A stretch of 64,000 nt of DNA from Psychrosphaera haliotis (GCF_009728465.1 NZ_WOCD01000003.1:744001-808000); one strand, 5' to 3'. Shown: positions 48,863-58,902, numbered from the stretch's first letter. Numbers and translations: made by a program. Notes: generated by a model from the sequence alone, not told the origin.

Positions 48863-50198
48863 CACCACTTGATAAATGGTGAATAGCATCAATAAATGCG
48901 GCCGCTCTTGCTTGATAATTACTAAACATGTCGATACTTGCACAAGCCGGTGACAACAAAACAATATCCCCTGGTTTTGATTGTGCGTAGGCCTTTTGAA
49001 CGGCTTCAGGCATTGATTCTACTAAGGTTAATGACGAGTCATCAACAAACTGAACAAACTGCTGTTTGTCTTTACCTAAGGCCACCACGTGTTTTACGTA
49101 ATTTTGAATGTCGAGGGATAATTCACTAAGCTCAGCACCTTTGGCATCACCACCAGCAATTAATATTACATTCTTATTTGCCGCTAGACCGTTAATGGCA
49201 GCCTGACATGACGCAATATTTGTAGCTTTAGAGTCATCAATAAATTTAACGTTATTCAACTCAACAACAAACTGACAACGATGCGTTAAGCCCGAAAATA
49301 CTGACAAAGAGTCTATGTTACTTTTAGCATCTATACCTACAGCGCTTGCTAAAGCCAAAACAGATACTGCATTTAGCCCGTTATGATGCCCAGCTAAAGC
49401 AAAGGTAGAAAAGTCTGCAATAACTTGCCCGTTCTGACAAAGAGTCTGTGTGTCAGGGACGTATTGCCAATCAGCTTTCTCTAAACCAAAGGATTGAGCA
49501 TGTTCAGATTGATTCCAAGTTAGCTCATCATTGGCGTTGTAAATTTCAAGTTTAGCGTGCTTATAAATTTTACGTTTACTGGCCGCGTAATCTTCAAAAC
49601 TCTCATATCTGTCCAAATGATCTGGCGATACGTTCAGTACCGTAGCGGCTTCGCACTTAAGGCTTTCCGTTGTATCCAACTGAAAACTTGAAAGCTCAAT
49701 AACAAAAACATCAACCGCTTGGTCAATAACATCTAAAACCGGCACACCAAAGTTACCGCATACCACCGCTTTTTTACCGACTCTATTCAAAAAATCAGTA
49801 AGCCAAGCTACAACGGTAGATTTACCATTCGACCCTGTCACCGCTAACACAGGCTTAACATTTACTCGAGCAAACAGTTCAACATCACAAAATACTTGCA
49901 CGCCATTCTTGATGGCATTACTAATGGCTGGCGTTGTTAAGCTAATACCCGGGCTTATTAACAAATACTCGTATCCATTAAATTGCGTGTCAGTAATATT
50001 GCCAAATTGGGTGTTTAGCCCATCAAATAACTCAGAGTTTTTTGCGCTACTTGCGGCTTCAAACTTACCGTCAAATACATCAGGTTTAATGTCATGCTTT
50101 TGTAAATACCTAAACATAGACATACCAGTAAGCCCAAGGCCAAATAAGGCAACCTTGCTTGCTTTTAACTGTTGTAATATCTCTGCTTGCTGGTACAT
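48849..50198 (-). CDS. murD: UDP-MurNAc-L-Ala--D-Glu ligase MurD
   Basis: Adds D-glutamate to UDP-MurNAc-L-Ala. 449 residues. The N-terminal VALFGLGLTGMSMFRYL, the P-loop AVTGSNGKSTVVAWL (about 118) and NVSPDHLDRY are intact. 15 bp after mraY. Normal length; nothing unusual. Confidence 0.97.
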   Translation of the reverse strand: MYQQAEILQQLKASKVALFGLGLTGMSMFRYLQKHDIKPDVFDGKFEAASSAKNSELFDGLNTQFGNITDTQFNGYEYLLISPGISLTTPAISNAIKNGVQVFCDVELFARVNVKPVLAVTGSNGKSTVVAWLTDFLNRVGKKAVVCGNFGVPVLDVIDQAVDVFVIELSSFQLDTTESLKCEAATVLNVSPDHLDRYESFEDYAASKRKIYKHAKLEIYNANDELTWNQSEHAQSFGLEKADWQYVPDTQTLCQNGQVIADFSTFALAGHHNGLNAVSVLALASAVGIDAKSNIDSLSVFSGLTHRCQFVVELNNVKFIDDSKATNIASCQAAINGLAANKNVILIAGGDAKGAELSELSLDIQNYVKHVVALGKDKQQFVQFVDDSSLTLVESMPEAVQKAYAQSKPGDIVLLSPACASIDMFSNYQARAAAFIDAIHHLSSGDGHE

Positions 50199-50213
50199 GA
50201 CGTTCCTAATTTA

Positions 50214-51296
50214 TTAGCGAAGTTTAAGCGTGGCGATGCCAACTAAAACAAGCACTAAAGAAATAATCCAAAATCGAACAATAACGCGAGGCTCTGGCCA
50301 ACCGCTCAACTCGTAATGGTGATGAATAGGCGCCATTTTAAACACACGTTCGCCTCTTAATTTGTATGAGCCTACCTGCAAAATCACCGAAAGCGTTTCC
50401 ATTACAAATACGCCGCCCATGATAACCAGCACTAACTCTTGGCGAACCAACACAGCAATAATGCCTAATGCGCCACCTAATGCTAAAGAGCCAACATCGC
50501 CCATAAATACTTGTGCTGGGTAAGTGTTAAACCATAGGAAACCGAGTCCAGCACCAACAATGGCCGTACAAACCACCGTTAATTCATCGGCTAAAGGTAT
50601 ATAAGGAATGTGTAAATATTCAGAGAAGTTAACGTTACTTGTTACGTAGGCAAACAAGGCCAAAGCACCTGCTACCATTACCGTTGGTACAATAGCTAAA
50701 CCATCAAGACCGTCAGTTAAGTTAACGGCATTACTTGTTCCCACTAAGGTGAAGTACACCACTAATAAATACATCATGCCTAACTGCGGCATAATATCTT
50801 TGAAAAATGGCACTAGCAGTGCAGTTTCTTCAGGGCTTTGCGCAGTTGCATACAAGTAAACTGCTACACCAATGGCAATAATTGACTGCCAAAAATACTT
50901 CCAACGCGCGATCAAGCCCTTGCTGTCTTTACGAATCACCTTTCGGTAATCATCAACAAAACCAACAATGCCGTAACCAACCACAACAACAAGTACAACC
51001 CAAACATACTTATTGTCTAAGTCAGCCCAAAGTAATGTGCTAACAACAATGCTTGCCAAAATTAACAAGCCGCCCATCGTAGGCGTACCTGCTTTACTAA
51101 AATGGCTTTCCGGACCGTCATCACGAACGGTTTGGCCAATTTGCATTTTTTGCAATCGACGAATTAACTTAGGGCCAAAGTATAAAGACAAACCCATTGC
51201 CGTTAATACGCTCAAAATCGCTCTAAAAGTGAGGTAAGAAAAGACATTAAAGCCCGAATGAAATTGTGTTAAATATTCTGCCAACCAAACTAACAT
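50214..51296 (-). CDS. mraY: Phospho-MurNAc-pentapeptide transferase MraY
   Basis: Ten-helix inner-membrane enzyme that makes lipid I from UDP-MurNAc-pentapeptide and undecaprenyl phosphate. 360 residues as in E. coli. The motifs [18 protein letters not shown] with the Asp pair, [13 protein letters not shown] and [13 protein letters not shown] are all intact. 12 bp after murF. Confidence 0.98.
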   Translation of the reverse strand: MLVWLAEYLTQFHSGFNVFSYLTFRAILSVLTAMGLSLYFGPKLIRRLQKMQIGQTVRDDGPESHFSKAGTPTMGGLLILASIVVSTLLWADLDNKYVWVVLVVVVGYGIVGFVDDYRKVIRKDSKGLIARWKYFWQSIIAIGVAVYLYATAQSPEETALLVPFFKDIMPQLGMMYLLVVYFTLVGTSNAVNLTDGLDGLAIVPTVMVAGALALFAYVTSNVNFSEYLHIPYIPLADELTVVCTAIVGAGLGFLWFNTYPAQVFMGDVGSLALGGALGIIAVLVRQELVLVIMGGVFVMETLSVILQVGSYKLRGERVFKMAPIHHHYELSGWPEPRVIVRFWIISLVLVLVGIATLKLR

Positions 51297-51308
51297 AATG
51301 TACCTACC

Positions 51309-52745
51309 TTAAATCCTATTCTGCTGGTTATCTGCAATAACTTGCTCAACCACGAGTTCCATTTTGGCACTACGTGAGCCTTTCACCAGTACAGTGATAT
51401 TGCCATTCGGTTGTTCTGTTAACTGCTGTTCTATGTAACTATTTATTGTGTCTGTTAATGCTTGTTTTGATGAAAAGTGAATGCCTTTTGATTTAAGAAC
51501 ATCCGATGAGCTCTGACTTAATACACCAAAAGAATATAGCTGATGGATACCTTTATTTAGCGCATATTCGCCAACTTCTGCATGCAATTTAGTTGACTCA
51601 TGGCCTAGCTCAGCCATGTCACCTAAAACTAAAACTTGTTTGCCTTTATAACTTGCTAGCAGATCAATGGCCGCTTTTACGGACTGAACATTCGCATTGT
51701 ATGAATCATCGATTAGTAGTACTTGGTCAGAAACAGGTTTTAAGTTTACACGCCCTTGAACGGCAGCCATTTGAGCCAAACCTAATTTGATATCTTCTAA
51801 CGTTGCACCTAATTCAATGCAGGCAGCCGATGCAGCCAATGCGTTTTTCACGTTGTGCTCACCCGGAAGTGTAAGGTCAATACTGATGCTGTTGCCTTGA
51901 TATTGAAGTGTAAATGACGCGCAACCAGTTTTGTCCAACTTAATGTTAGTGGCTGTGATGCCATTATCTTGCTGTTGTACTTCAGCATTTAGGCCAAACT
52001 CAACCACTCTACCTGGCACTTTTTCAAACTGCGCTGATAATTTATTAAGCCAATAGTCTTTATGCTCTGAGTCACCATTGACAATCGCCAAACCATTTTC
52101 AGTTAAGCCATTAAAGATTTCGCCTTTGGCTTGTACCACACCAAATATGTCGCCAAACCCTTCTAAATGCGCTTCAGCTACGTTGTTTAAGATCGCTACG
52201 TTAGGCTTGGTTAGGTTGGTGGTATAAGCTATTTCACCAATATGGTTAGCACCTAACTCTACAATGGCAAACTCATGCTGTGGCTCTAAGCGCAATAACG
52301 TTAATGGCACACCAATTTGGTTGTTAAAGTTACCATTAGTGGCTAACACTGAACCTTTTAATGACATAATTGCCGCGCACATTTCTTTAACTGACGTTTT
52401 ACCCACACTGCCTGTCATGGCGATAATCTTAGGGTTCACTTCACGTGCTACCGCCGCACCAAGCTGTCCCAGCGCAATTAGCGAATCTTCTACCACAAAC
52501 TGAACGATGTCAGTGTCTACTGGACTTTCGACAATAACGGCAACCGCCCCTTTGTCTTTTACTTGAGCAACAAATTTAGTGCCGTCGAAGTTTGGGCCTT
52601 TTAACGCTAAAAAAATCTGGCCTGGCTTTATTGCTCTGCTATCTGTGGAAATTTCTCCAATGGCAGTGGTTAAATCAACACTGTCAGTGCCCGTTGGTGA
52701 AACACCAAGCACTGTTGTTAACCATTGTAAGTCTGCCTTAATCAT
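51309..52745 (-). CDS. murF: UDP-MurNAc-tripeptide--D-Ala-D-Ala ligase MurF
   Basis: Attaches D-Ala-D-Ala to complete the pentapeptide. 478 residues. The N-terminal STDSRAIKPGQIFLALKG, the P-loop AMTGSVGKTSVKEM (about 109) and the C-terminal LLIDDSYNANVQSVKAAID, given here in part, support the call. It begins 3 bp after murE. Works with DdlB, encoded downstream. Confidence 0.97.
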   Translation of the reverse strand: MIKADLQWLTTVLGVSPTGTDSVDLTTAIGEISTDSRAIKPGQIFLALKGPNFDGTKFVAQVKDKGAVAVIVESPVDTDIVQFVVEDSLIALGQLGAAVAREVNPKIIAMTGSVGKTSVKEMCAAIMSLKGSVLATNGNFNNQIGVPLTLLRLEPQHEFAIVELGANHIGEIAYTTNLTKPNVAILNNVAEAHLEGFGDIFGVVQAKGEIFNGLTENGLAIVNGDSEHKDYWLNKLSAQFEKVPGRVVEFGLNAEVQQQDNGITATNIKLDKTGCASFTLQYQGNSISIDLTLPGEHNVKNALAASAACIELGATLEDIKLGLAQMAAVQGRVNLKPVSDQVLLIDDSYNANVQSVKAAIDLLASYKGKQVLVLGDMAELGHESTKLHAEVGEYALNKGIHQLYSFGVLSQSSSDVLKSKGIHFSSKQALTDTINSYIEQQLTEQPNGNITVLVKGSRSAKMELVVEQVIADNQQNRI

Positions 52746-52748
52746 ATT

Positions 52749-54326
52749 CTACCCTTTCAATTGGCTTGCACTTGCGCGCCTAGCCATAAAACCTGCGGTA
52801 AACGCACGTTCGTCATAATCTATCTTTTGATCACCAATAATTTGATAATCTTCATGTCCTTTCCCTGCTATTAAAATTGCATCTTCCTGATTGGCTCTAG
52901 ATACCGCTAACTCAATGGCGAGTTTACGATCATATTCAATACTGACATTTTGAGGATTCTTAAAGCCCGCCATAATACCTTGAACAATTGTTTCCTGATC
53001 TTCAGTTCTAGGATTGTCGTTAGTCACAATAATATGGTCGGCATAGCGCTCTGCTACTTCCGCCATTAAAGGTCTTTTACTTGTGTCTCTATCGCCGCCA
53101 CAACCAAACACTAACGTCAGTTCACCCGACAAGTGCTCTTTTACCGCTCTAAGTGACGCTTTTAATGCATCAGGTGTATGCGCGTAATCAACAATTGCGA
53201 TAGGTTGATTAGGCTCAACAAAAAGCTCTAAACGCCCCGGCACAGGCTTTAGCTTTGCATAAGCACTGCTATCAAACGCCCAACCTGACAATAAAGAAGT
53301 CGCAAAAACAGCGGCGATGTTCATGGCATTAAACTCACCATACAAAGGTAAATCTAAAGATGTTGTCTCTTTGGAACCCGACAATTGCCATTCAATTTCC
53401 AAATGCAAACCATACGACTGGCATTCAACCGTTTTAACCCAAACATATTCGCTATAAGCGGCCACACTTTCGGACTGACCATAAGCAACTAGCCTGGTTG
53501 GTTCTGTTACTAAATGTCCTAACTTTTCACCATAACTATCATCAACATTAATCACAGCTACTCGAGGTTGGTAATCAATAAACAACTTAGCTTTTTCAGC
53601 GAAGTATTGCTCCATCGTACCGTGATAGTCTAAATGCTCATGAGTTAAGTTGGTAAAGACTGCAATATCAAAAGTTAGCCCTGCTACTCGCCCTTGAGCT
53701 AGAGCATGGGACGAAACTTCCATTGCTGCCGCTTTAAAGTTGGACTCTGAAAATGTAGATAACAATTTGTAAACGTCTGTTATGCCTGGTGTCGTATTGT
53801 TTGACGGTACTAGATTATCTATATGTCCAGTACCCATTGTGCCAATGACTGCGCAACCGTTTTGTGTCTTTAATTTGGTGCTATCCATGTCGGCTATTTG
53901 TGCTAACAAATGGCTAATGGACGTTTTTCCGTTTGTACCGGTAATTCCAATAACGGGTAACACGTCACTTTGAGCAAAATAAAAATGCTGACAAAGCGCC
54001 GCTAATTCATCTCGAAGATTTTGTACGGTTTTGATAAATACGTCAGCATGTGGCGCAAAGTCGTCTGGTAAATGACACTCTGCATCAATTAATACCGCAT
54101 CTGCACCTTTGTCTATCGCGCTTTTTATAAAGTCAGCACCATTTAAGTCGTGGCCAAATAACGCAACAAAAATATCGCCTTTGGTAACTTGTCGACTGTC
54201 CTGTACTAAACGACGAGAAAGCATCGACTCATGCGATGCTTTGTTAGGTGTTTGGTTTTGTTTAATATTCCTGAGTAAATGTTCATTTAACTCATGAATA
54301 ATTTGTTCTGCTTTAGTTAACATCAT
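52749..54326 (-). CDS. murE: UDP-MurNAc-tripeptide synthetase MurE (meso-DAP type)
   Basis: Adds meso-diaminopimelate to UDP-MurNAc-L-Ala-D-Glu. 525 residues, slightly longer than E. coli (495). The P-loop GITGTNGKTSISHL, the carbamoylated-Lys region and the DNPR motif in VTNDNPRTEDQ, which specifies meso-DAP, are visible. The first of two ATGs (54326) follows GGAG by 5 nt and lies 14 bp inside the ftsI end. Confidence 0.97.
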   Translation of the reverse strand: MMLTKAEQIIHELNEHLLRNIKQNQTPNKASHESMLSRRLVQDSRQVTKGDIFVALFGHDLNGADFIKSAIDKGADAVLIDAECHLPDDFAPHADVFIKTVQNLRDELAALCQHFYFAQSDVLPVIGITGTNGKTSISHLLAQIADMDSTKLKTQNGCAVIGTMGTGHIDNLVPSNNTTPGITDVYKLLSTFSESNFKAAAMEVSSHALAQGRVAGLTFDIAVFTNLTHEHLDYHGTMEQYFAEKAKLFIDYQPRVAVINVDDSYGEKLGHLVTEPTRLVAYGQSESVAAYSEYVWVKTVECQSYGLHLEIEWQLSGSKETTSLDLPLYGEFNAMNIAAVFATSLLSGWAFDSSAYAKLKPVPGRLELFVEPNQPIAIVDYAHTPDALKASLRAVKEHLSGELTLVFGCGGDRDTSKRPLMAEVAERYADHIIVTNDNPRTEDQETIVQGIMAGFKNPQNVSIEYDRKLAIELAVSRANQEDAILIAGKGHEDYQIIGDQKIDYDERAFTAGFMARRASASQLKG

Positions 54327-56154
54327 CGCGTCTCCGCCTAATGTCTGCTAACTGAATTTTTTTATCACCAACGGCATCAGGTGCAACGTTTAATATTCGT
54401 AACGTTTGTCGCATTATTCGTCCAAAGGTTGGGGCCGCGGTTTCGCCGCCATAATAATAATCACCTTTTGGATCGTTGAGCACCACTACAACAGCTATCT
54501 TAGGGTTTGATACCGGACCAACACCAGCAAAGGTATTAACGTAATCATGACCGTAACCACCCGCCATTGCTTTTTGACTTGTGCCTGTTTTACCAGCAAC
54601 ACGATAGCCTTTCACCATGGCATTTTTACCTGAACCATCAGCTGAAATAACGCTTTCCATCATGCCCAAAACATTAAAAGCAACATCTTCACCAACAATC
54701 CTTTCTGCTGGCTTTTCTATGCCTGTTTGCACAATTGATAATGGTCGACTTACGCCACCGGCACCAATAGTGGTATACATTCTTGCTAACTGTGCGGCGG
54801 TAACAGAAATACCATATCCAAACGACAAGCTGGCTATTTCAGAGTCAGACCAACGTCTTCTGTCATTAAATAAACCGGTGCTTTCGCCTACCAAGTCCAC
54901 ACCACTGCTATCTACTAGACCCATTTTATAAAACAGACCTAAAAATGAATCTTTAGGTGTTGATAGTGCAAGTTTTGTAGAGCCCATATTAGACGAATAC
55001 TTAAGCACATCCGCTAGGCTTAACATGCCTCTGTTTCTAGGATCTGAAATACGACGTCCGCCAATTCTCATGTAACCCGGTGAAGTATCGACTAAATCTA
55101 ACGTGCCATATGAGCCATATTCCAACGCATTAAGCACAGAAATAGGTTTCATTGTTGAACCAGGTTCAAATGTGTCGGTAATTGCTCGGTTTCTGAAGCG
55201 ATGCATAGAGACATTCATACGATTATTCGGGTTAAATGACGGGCTATTTACCATCGCTAAAACTTCAGCGGTTTCTACATCAACAACAATTGCACTGCCT
55301 GACGCTGCTTCGTAGGTTTGCACCGCTTTTTTCAATTCTTGATATACCGCACTTTGAATACGTTGATCTATTGTGAGAGCAATATCTTGCGGCTCAGATC
55401 CCTTTTGCTCTTCAAGTACCTCTATTTCACGGCCTTTAGCATCTTTTATGACTTTGCGTTTGCTCGGCGTACCAACCATCCAGTCATTGTGGCGAAGCTC
55501 AACACCTTCTATTCCTTTGCCATCAATGTTTGTGAAGCCAACAACGTGAGCGGCAATCTCGCCAGCTGGATAATAACGTTTTGACTCTTCGCGTAGCCTT
55601 ACACCTGGAATTCTTAATTGTTGAACATAATCAGCAACCACTGGATTGGTTTTACGCTTTAAGTAAATAAAGCGTTTGTCTTGATTGTTTGTGATACGCG
55701 CTAAAAGTTCGTGTTCTTCCATTTGAAGCACTTTAGCTAGCGCTTTCCAGCGAATATCGGTATCAAAATCTGGATAATCTAAAACGCGTTTTGGGTCAGC
55801 CCAAATAGTTTGAACCGGGACACTAACCGCTAGCTCAACGCCATTTCTGTCGGTGATCATGCCACGCTGTACTGAAGATTGTTTTACCCGAACGGTACGT
55901 TTGTCGCCTTCTTGAATGAGTTTTTCTGGTTGGATAATTTGTAAGTAAGCCGCACGGCCAATAACGGTACTAAAGACAAGTACCAAGCAGGTAATAACAA
56001 ATTGAAAACGCCAACGGTTAACAGATGGCTTGGTTAATTGCTTTGCTTGTTTAGTTTGTTTGCTCGATTTTAGGCCAGACTTAGCCTGAGCGCCTTTCTT
56101 GGTGCTACGTTTGGTTGTTGTTTTTTTATTCTTATTATTCAACCAGTCCTTCAT
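54313..56154 (-). CDS. ftsI: Septal transpeptidase FtsI (PBP3)
   Basis: Class B penicillin-binding protein that cross-links septal peptidoglycan with FtsW. 613 residues. A Lys/Thr-rich cytoplasmic tail (1-47) is longer than in E. coli. One membrane helix follows (about 50-70), a dimerisation domain (from about 95, RGMITDRNG), then the transpeptidase: STMK with Ser333 and Lys336, SSN in LKYSSNMG (about 385) and KTGT in VAGKTGTS. The ATG overlaps the ftsL TGA (ATGA). Confidence 0.98.
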   Translation of the reverse strand: MKDWLNNKNKKTTTKRSTKKGAQAKSGLKSSKQTKQAKQLTKPSVNRWRFQFVITCLVLVFSTVIGRAAYLQIIQPEKLIQEGDKRTVRVKQSSVQRGMITDRNGVELAVSVPVQTIWADPKRVLDYPDFDTDIRWKALAKVLQMEEHELLARITNNQDKRFIYLKRKTNPVVADYVQQLRIPGVRLREESKRYYPAGEIAAHVVGFTNIDGKGIEGVELRHNDWMVGTPSKRKVIKDAKGREIEVLEEQKGSEPQDIALTIDQRIQSAVYQELKKAVQTYEAASGSAIVVDVETAEVLAMVNSPSFNPNNRMNVSMHRFRNRAITDTFEPGSTMKPISVLNALEYGSYGTLDLVDTSPGYMRIGGRRISDPRNRGMLSLADVLKYSSNMGSTKLALSTPKDSFLGLFYKMGLVDSSGVDLVGESTGLFNDRRRWSDSEIASLSFGYGISVTAAQLARMYTTIGAGGVSRPLSIVQTGIEKPAERIVGEDVAFNVLGMMESVISADGSGKNAMVKGYRVAGKTGTSQKAMAGGYGHDYVNTFAGVGPVSNPKIAVVVVLNDPKGDYYYGGETAAPTFGRIMRQTLRILNVAPDAVGDKKIQLADIRRRRDDVN

Positions 56155-56480
56155 GGCAACGTAACTACCACCTCTTGTTCTGATGTTGGACGATCCATTT
56201 CTAAACGTTCACGAGCAATGTTTTCAACGCGGCTGTGTTCAGCCAACGCTCGTTGCTCTAATAACAAATGGCGCCAACGCAAATCTATGTCATCACGCTG
56301 CTGCAGCAAAACGTCTTGCTGTATTACCATTTGTCTATTTAACTGTGCCCAATGCACCACTGCCAAAGCAGCGACAACATTGAGCAGCAGAAGCCCCACT
56401 GTAAGCTTATGCTTACTTAAGTCGCTGAGAATATAGCGAGCTAATTGAGTATCAACGACATTTTTTATTGTTATGTTCAT
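56151..56480 (-). CDS. ftsL: Cell division protein FtsL
   Basis: Small bitopic protein of the FtsQLB complex. 109 residues: a short cytoplasmic N-terminus, one membrane helix (about 28-45, [17 protein letters not shown]) and a periplasmic coiled coil (about 50-95, [19 protein letters not shown]). Weakly conserved in sequence; identity rests on size, layout and position between rsmH and ftsI. It overlaps both by ATGA. Confidence 0.93.
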   Translation of the reverse strand: MNITIKNVVDTQLARYILSDLSKHKLTVGLLLLNVVAALAVVHWAQLNRQMVIQQDVLLQQRDDIDLRWRHLLLEQRALAEHSRVENIARERLEMDRPTSEQEVVVTLP

Positions 56481-57412
56481 GTCGACAATCTTTCAGCTAT
56501 TCTCAGGACGGAGCTGCGCGCACGGCTATTGCTAGCAATTTCTTGTTCCGATGGCTTAATTGCTTTGCCAATCGGTTTCATTTTTATACCTTTATTTAAC
56601 TCTTCTTCGGTCACAGGCAAGCCTCTAGGCACTTGTTTGCCTTGGCTTTGCTTGCGGATGAATTGCTTAACAATTCTATCTTCCAAAGAATGAAAGCTAA
56701 TCACTGACAGTCGACCGGTAGGCTTCAAGACTTCTAACGACGCATCTAACGCGCGCTCTATTTCCACTAACTCGCTATTTATATATATTCTTATTCCCTG
56801 GAAGGTGCGAGTAGCAGGGTGTTTCTTCTCAGCCTTACTCTTTGGTACAGTTGCAGCCACTAAATTAGCTAAATCGGTTGTCGTAAGAATCGGAGATTCT
56901 TCTCGCGCAGCAAGGATCTTTCTTGCTACACGTTTCGCAAACTTTTCTTCACCATAATTTTTTAACGCAAAAACAATATCTTCTTCTTCGGCTTTGGCTA
57001 ACCAATCCGCCGCAGAAATACCACGGCTATAGTCCATTCTCATGTCTAACGGACCTGGCTTCATAAAGCTAAATCCTCGGTCAGCTTCATCTAACTGAGG
57101 CGATGACACTCCTAAGTCCATTAGAATACCGTCTACTTTGCCTACAACATCGTGCTTTTGTGCCACAGCAAGAAGTTCAGAAAACGGTGTATGCTCAATG
57201 GTAAAACTTGGGTTGTCGGCAAAACGCTTTGCAGCTTCTATTGCCGTTGGATCACGATCGATTGCTATTAAACGGCCATTTTCATTTAGTTGACTTAAAA
57301 CGTGAGATGAGTGTCCACCTCTACCAAAGGTACAATCGATATAAATCCCATCAGGCTTTATGTTTAAGCCATTAATGGATTCTTCTAATAATACCGATAC
57401 GTGTGCTGTCAT
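56477..57412 (-). CDS. rsmH: 16S rRNA (cytosine1402-N4)-methyltransferase RsmH
   Basis: Methylates N4 of C1402 in the 16S decoding centre. 311 residues. [30 protein letters not shown] (SAM site), [18 protein letters not shown] and [14 protein letters not shown] are family signatures. ATGA overlap with ftsL; 33 bp after mraZ. Confidence 0.98.
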   Translation of the reverse strand: MTAHVSVLLEESINGLNIKPDGIYIDCTFGRGGHSSHVLSQLNENGRLIAIDRDPTAIEAAKRFADNPSFTIEHTPFSELLAVAQKHDVVGKVDGILMDLGVSSPQLDEADRGFSFMKPGPLDMRMDYSRGISAADWLAKAEEEDIVFALKNYGEEKFAKRVARKILAAREESPILTTTDLANLVAATVPKSKAEKKHPATRTFQGIRIYINSELVEIERALDASLEVLKPTGRLSVISFHSLEDRIVKQFIRKQSQGKQVPRGLPVTEEELNKGIKMKPIGKAIKPSEQEIASNSRARSSVLRIAERLST

Positions 57413-57445
57413 TATTGCTGCCGTTTAATTTACTTAGATTTATAT

Positions 57446-57904
57446 TTAGAACGAAAATTCTTTGAGTCGATCTGTCATTTCATAATCGCCTTCTAGCTCC
57501 GCTGCAATATCTTCTGCCATTTGGGCATGCCACTGTTCTTCCGACCACATTTCAAACTTATTAAGTTGTCCGGTTAAAACAATCGATTTTTGCAACTCGG
57601 CGTGTTGACGTAATTGGGCAGGTAATAAAATGCGGCCTGCTTTATCCATATCAACTTCATGTGCATTACCTAGTAATACACGCTGAACACGTCGTTCTTG
57701 AGCATTCATAGAAGATAATTGACGTAACTTAAATTCAATTTCTTCCCACTCAACTAACGGGTATAACAACAAACACGGCTGGTGCAGATCTACAGTACAA
57801 ACCATTTTACCTTCAGACTCAGACAGCAAAAGCTCACGATATCGAGTTGGTATCGATAATCGTCCTTTACTGTCTAATGATAAGGTATTTGCACCGCGAA
57901 ACAT
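57446..57904 (-). CDS. mraZ: Transcriptional regulator MraZ
   Basis: DNA-binding regulator of the dcw operon, with two AbrB-like MraZ repeats: [14 protein letters not shown] (about 11-24) and [14 protein letters not shown] (about 88-101). 152 residues. In E. coli it represses its own promoter by binding TGGGN repeats; such repeats are present just upstream here. First gene of the cluster. Confidence 0.97.
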   Translation of the reverse strand: MFRGANTLSLDSKGRLSIPTRYRELLLSESEGKMVCTVDLHQPCLLLYPLVEWEEIEFKLRQLSSMNAQERRVQRVLLGNAHEVDMDKAGRILLPAQLRQHAELQKSIVLTGQLNKFEMWSEEQWHAQMAEDIAAELEGDYEMTDRLKEFSF

Positions 57905-57954
57905 TGTCGCTCCATTTTGTGGTTGTTATTTCCACTGTTATGTTTGGGACTGGG

Positions 57955-57979
57955 TACCAATATATCCCACAATTTCCCA
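57955..57979 (-). promoter_or_regulatory. MraZ operator boxes
   Basis: On the reverse strand, TGGGA (57979-57975), TGGGA (57969-57965) and TGGTA (57959-57955) are spaced exactly 10 bp. They sit just after the predicted start site and upstream of mraZ, matching the E. coli TGGGN arrangement, with a weaker third box. Confidence 0.82.
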
Positions 57980-57988
57980 CTAACACAC

Positions 57989-58018
57989 AGTTTAGGCTTC
58001 CACTCAACATATTGTCAA
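57989..58018 (-). promoter_or_regulatory. Sigma70 promoter of the dcw cluster
   Basis: On the reverse strand, -35 TTGACA (58018-58013), an 18-bp spacer and -10-like TAAACT (57994-57989). The predicted start is near 57982, beside the MraZ boxes. Confidence 0.75.
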
Positions 58019-58089
58019 GCTAATAAGCGGCAAGATTTTGCCGTAAAGAACCTTTAAAATAAGGCTTTTTAGTAAGACACTGAAAATTG

Positions 58090-58104
58090 TGGGAAATAGT
58101 GGGG
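58090..58104 (+). promoter_or_regulatory. Second, inverted pair of MraZ-type boxes
   Basis: On the plus strand, TGGGA (58090-58094) and TGGGG (58100-58104) are spaced exactly 10 bp. The 17-mer starting at 58088 matches the reverse-strand boxes at 14 of 17 positions. It lies about 100 bp upstream of the predicted mraZ start site. Confidence 0.55.
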
Positions 58105-58223
58105 AGTAGGTATTTCGCTTTAGCCTGCAAGATTTACAACCTCCTACGTAAATGTTTCATACAGCATCCAGTACCCCAATAGCAAAAACAAATAAATTCA
58201 TTTACTTTCAGTAATTTATAAAC

Positions 58224-58239
58224 TGGCACAAAGTTGGCA
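58224..58239 (+). promoter_or_regulatory. Sigma54 (RpoN)-type promoter of the BON gene
   Basis: TGGCACaAAGTTgGCA matches the -24/-12 consensus at 14 of 16 positions, with the GG and GC pairs correctly spaced. The predicted start is near 58250. The activator is unknown. Confidence 0.6.
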
Positions 58240-58260
58240 GGAGCTAGAATGAACAAGCAG

Positions 58261-58287
58261 GCGTACCCTCGAAGCATTTAGGTACGC
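58261..58287 (+). other. Leader hairpin of the BON gene
   Basis: GCGTACC (58261-58267) pairs with GGTACGC (58281-58287) around a 13-nt loop, inside the predicted 5' UTR and 26 bp before the ATG. Confidence 0.5.
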
Positions 58288-58313
58288 AGATGATTATCAT
58301 TAAGGAGACGTTT

Positions 58314-58859
58314 ATGAATAAGTTAACTAAAACTTTATCAGCAGTAGCAGTGATTAGTGTATTGGGCCTTTCTTCACAAGCCGAAGCTAACGACTGGAAA
58401 GACAAAAGTAAAGATGCATGGATAGACGGCAAAGCTGAAACCGTTTTACTCATGAATACAAACCTAAACTCCTTTGACATTAATACAGACGTAGAAAAAG
58501 GTGTGGTGATTTTAACGGGTAAAGTCGACAGCGAAGTTGAGCGAGACCTAGCCGAAGAACTCATCGAGTCATTAGATGGCGTAAATAGCGTGGAAAATGA
58601 ACTCACCGTCATGAACAAAGACAAAAGCAGTTTTGGTAATACCATGATGGATGCCAAAGTCGCCACGGTATTAGAAACAAAATACTTACTAGAGTCTGAA
58701 GTTTCAGCAACAGACATTGATATTGAAGCCGAAAACGGCGTCGTTAAATTAAGCGGCATGGTATCTAGCGATGCAGAGCATGACTTAGCCATCGCCATTG
58801 CAAAAAATACTGATGACGTGAAGCGCGTTATCGATGAATTAGAAGTAACTGAAGAATAA
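58314..58859 (+). CDS. Periplasmic BON-domain protein (OsmY-like)
   Basis: 181 residues after a start at ATG 58314, which follows AAGGAG by 6 nt; the upstream in-frame ATG at 58290 would spoil the signal peptide. The signal peptide ends near ALSSQAEA-like residues (LGLSSQAEAND). Two BON domains follow (about 35-100 and 108-180; each has the DGVNSVEN- or DVKRVIDE-like ending with a beta strand). BON proteins bind the periplasmic face of membranes and often respond to osmotic or envelope stress. The sigma54-type promoter and leader hairpin upstream are unusual for this class. Confidence 0.9.
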   Translation: MNKLTKTLSAVAVISVLGLSSQAEANDWKDKSKDAWIDGKAETVLLMNTNLNSFDINTDVEKGVVILTGKVDSEVERDLAEELIESLDGVNSVENELTVMNKDKSSFGNTMMDAKVATVLETKYLLESEVSATDIDIEAENGVVKLSGMVSSDAEHDLAIAIAKNTDDVKRVIDELEVTEE

Positions 58860-58877
58860 TGTGATACTCTCCATATT

Positions 58878-58902
58878 GCCCGCTATATGCGGGCTTTTTT
58901 TT
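58878..58902 (+). terminator. Terminator of the BON gene
   Basis: GCCCGC / GCGGGC with a 5-nt loop, followed by eight T. It overlaps the 3' end of the convergent YhhN gene (stop at 58883). Confidence 0.93.

Larger units (their letters stand above)
57905..58313. other. Divergent regulatory region mraZ / BON gene
   Basis: A 409-bp gap without a gene. From left to right it holds the MraZ boxes, the dcw promoter, a second inverted pair of TGGGN boxes (58090-58104), a sigma54-type promoter (58224-58239) and a leader hairpin (58261-58287). A small TTACT / AGTAA dyad around 58205 is weak. I see no ORF with support. Confidence 0.7.

Noticed and set aside
58244-58798. 184-residue open frame on the reverse strand
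   Set aside because: Fully antisense to the BON-domain gene, with a low-complexity Ser/Thr-rich translation and no ribosome-binding site; a mirror of the real codons.
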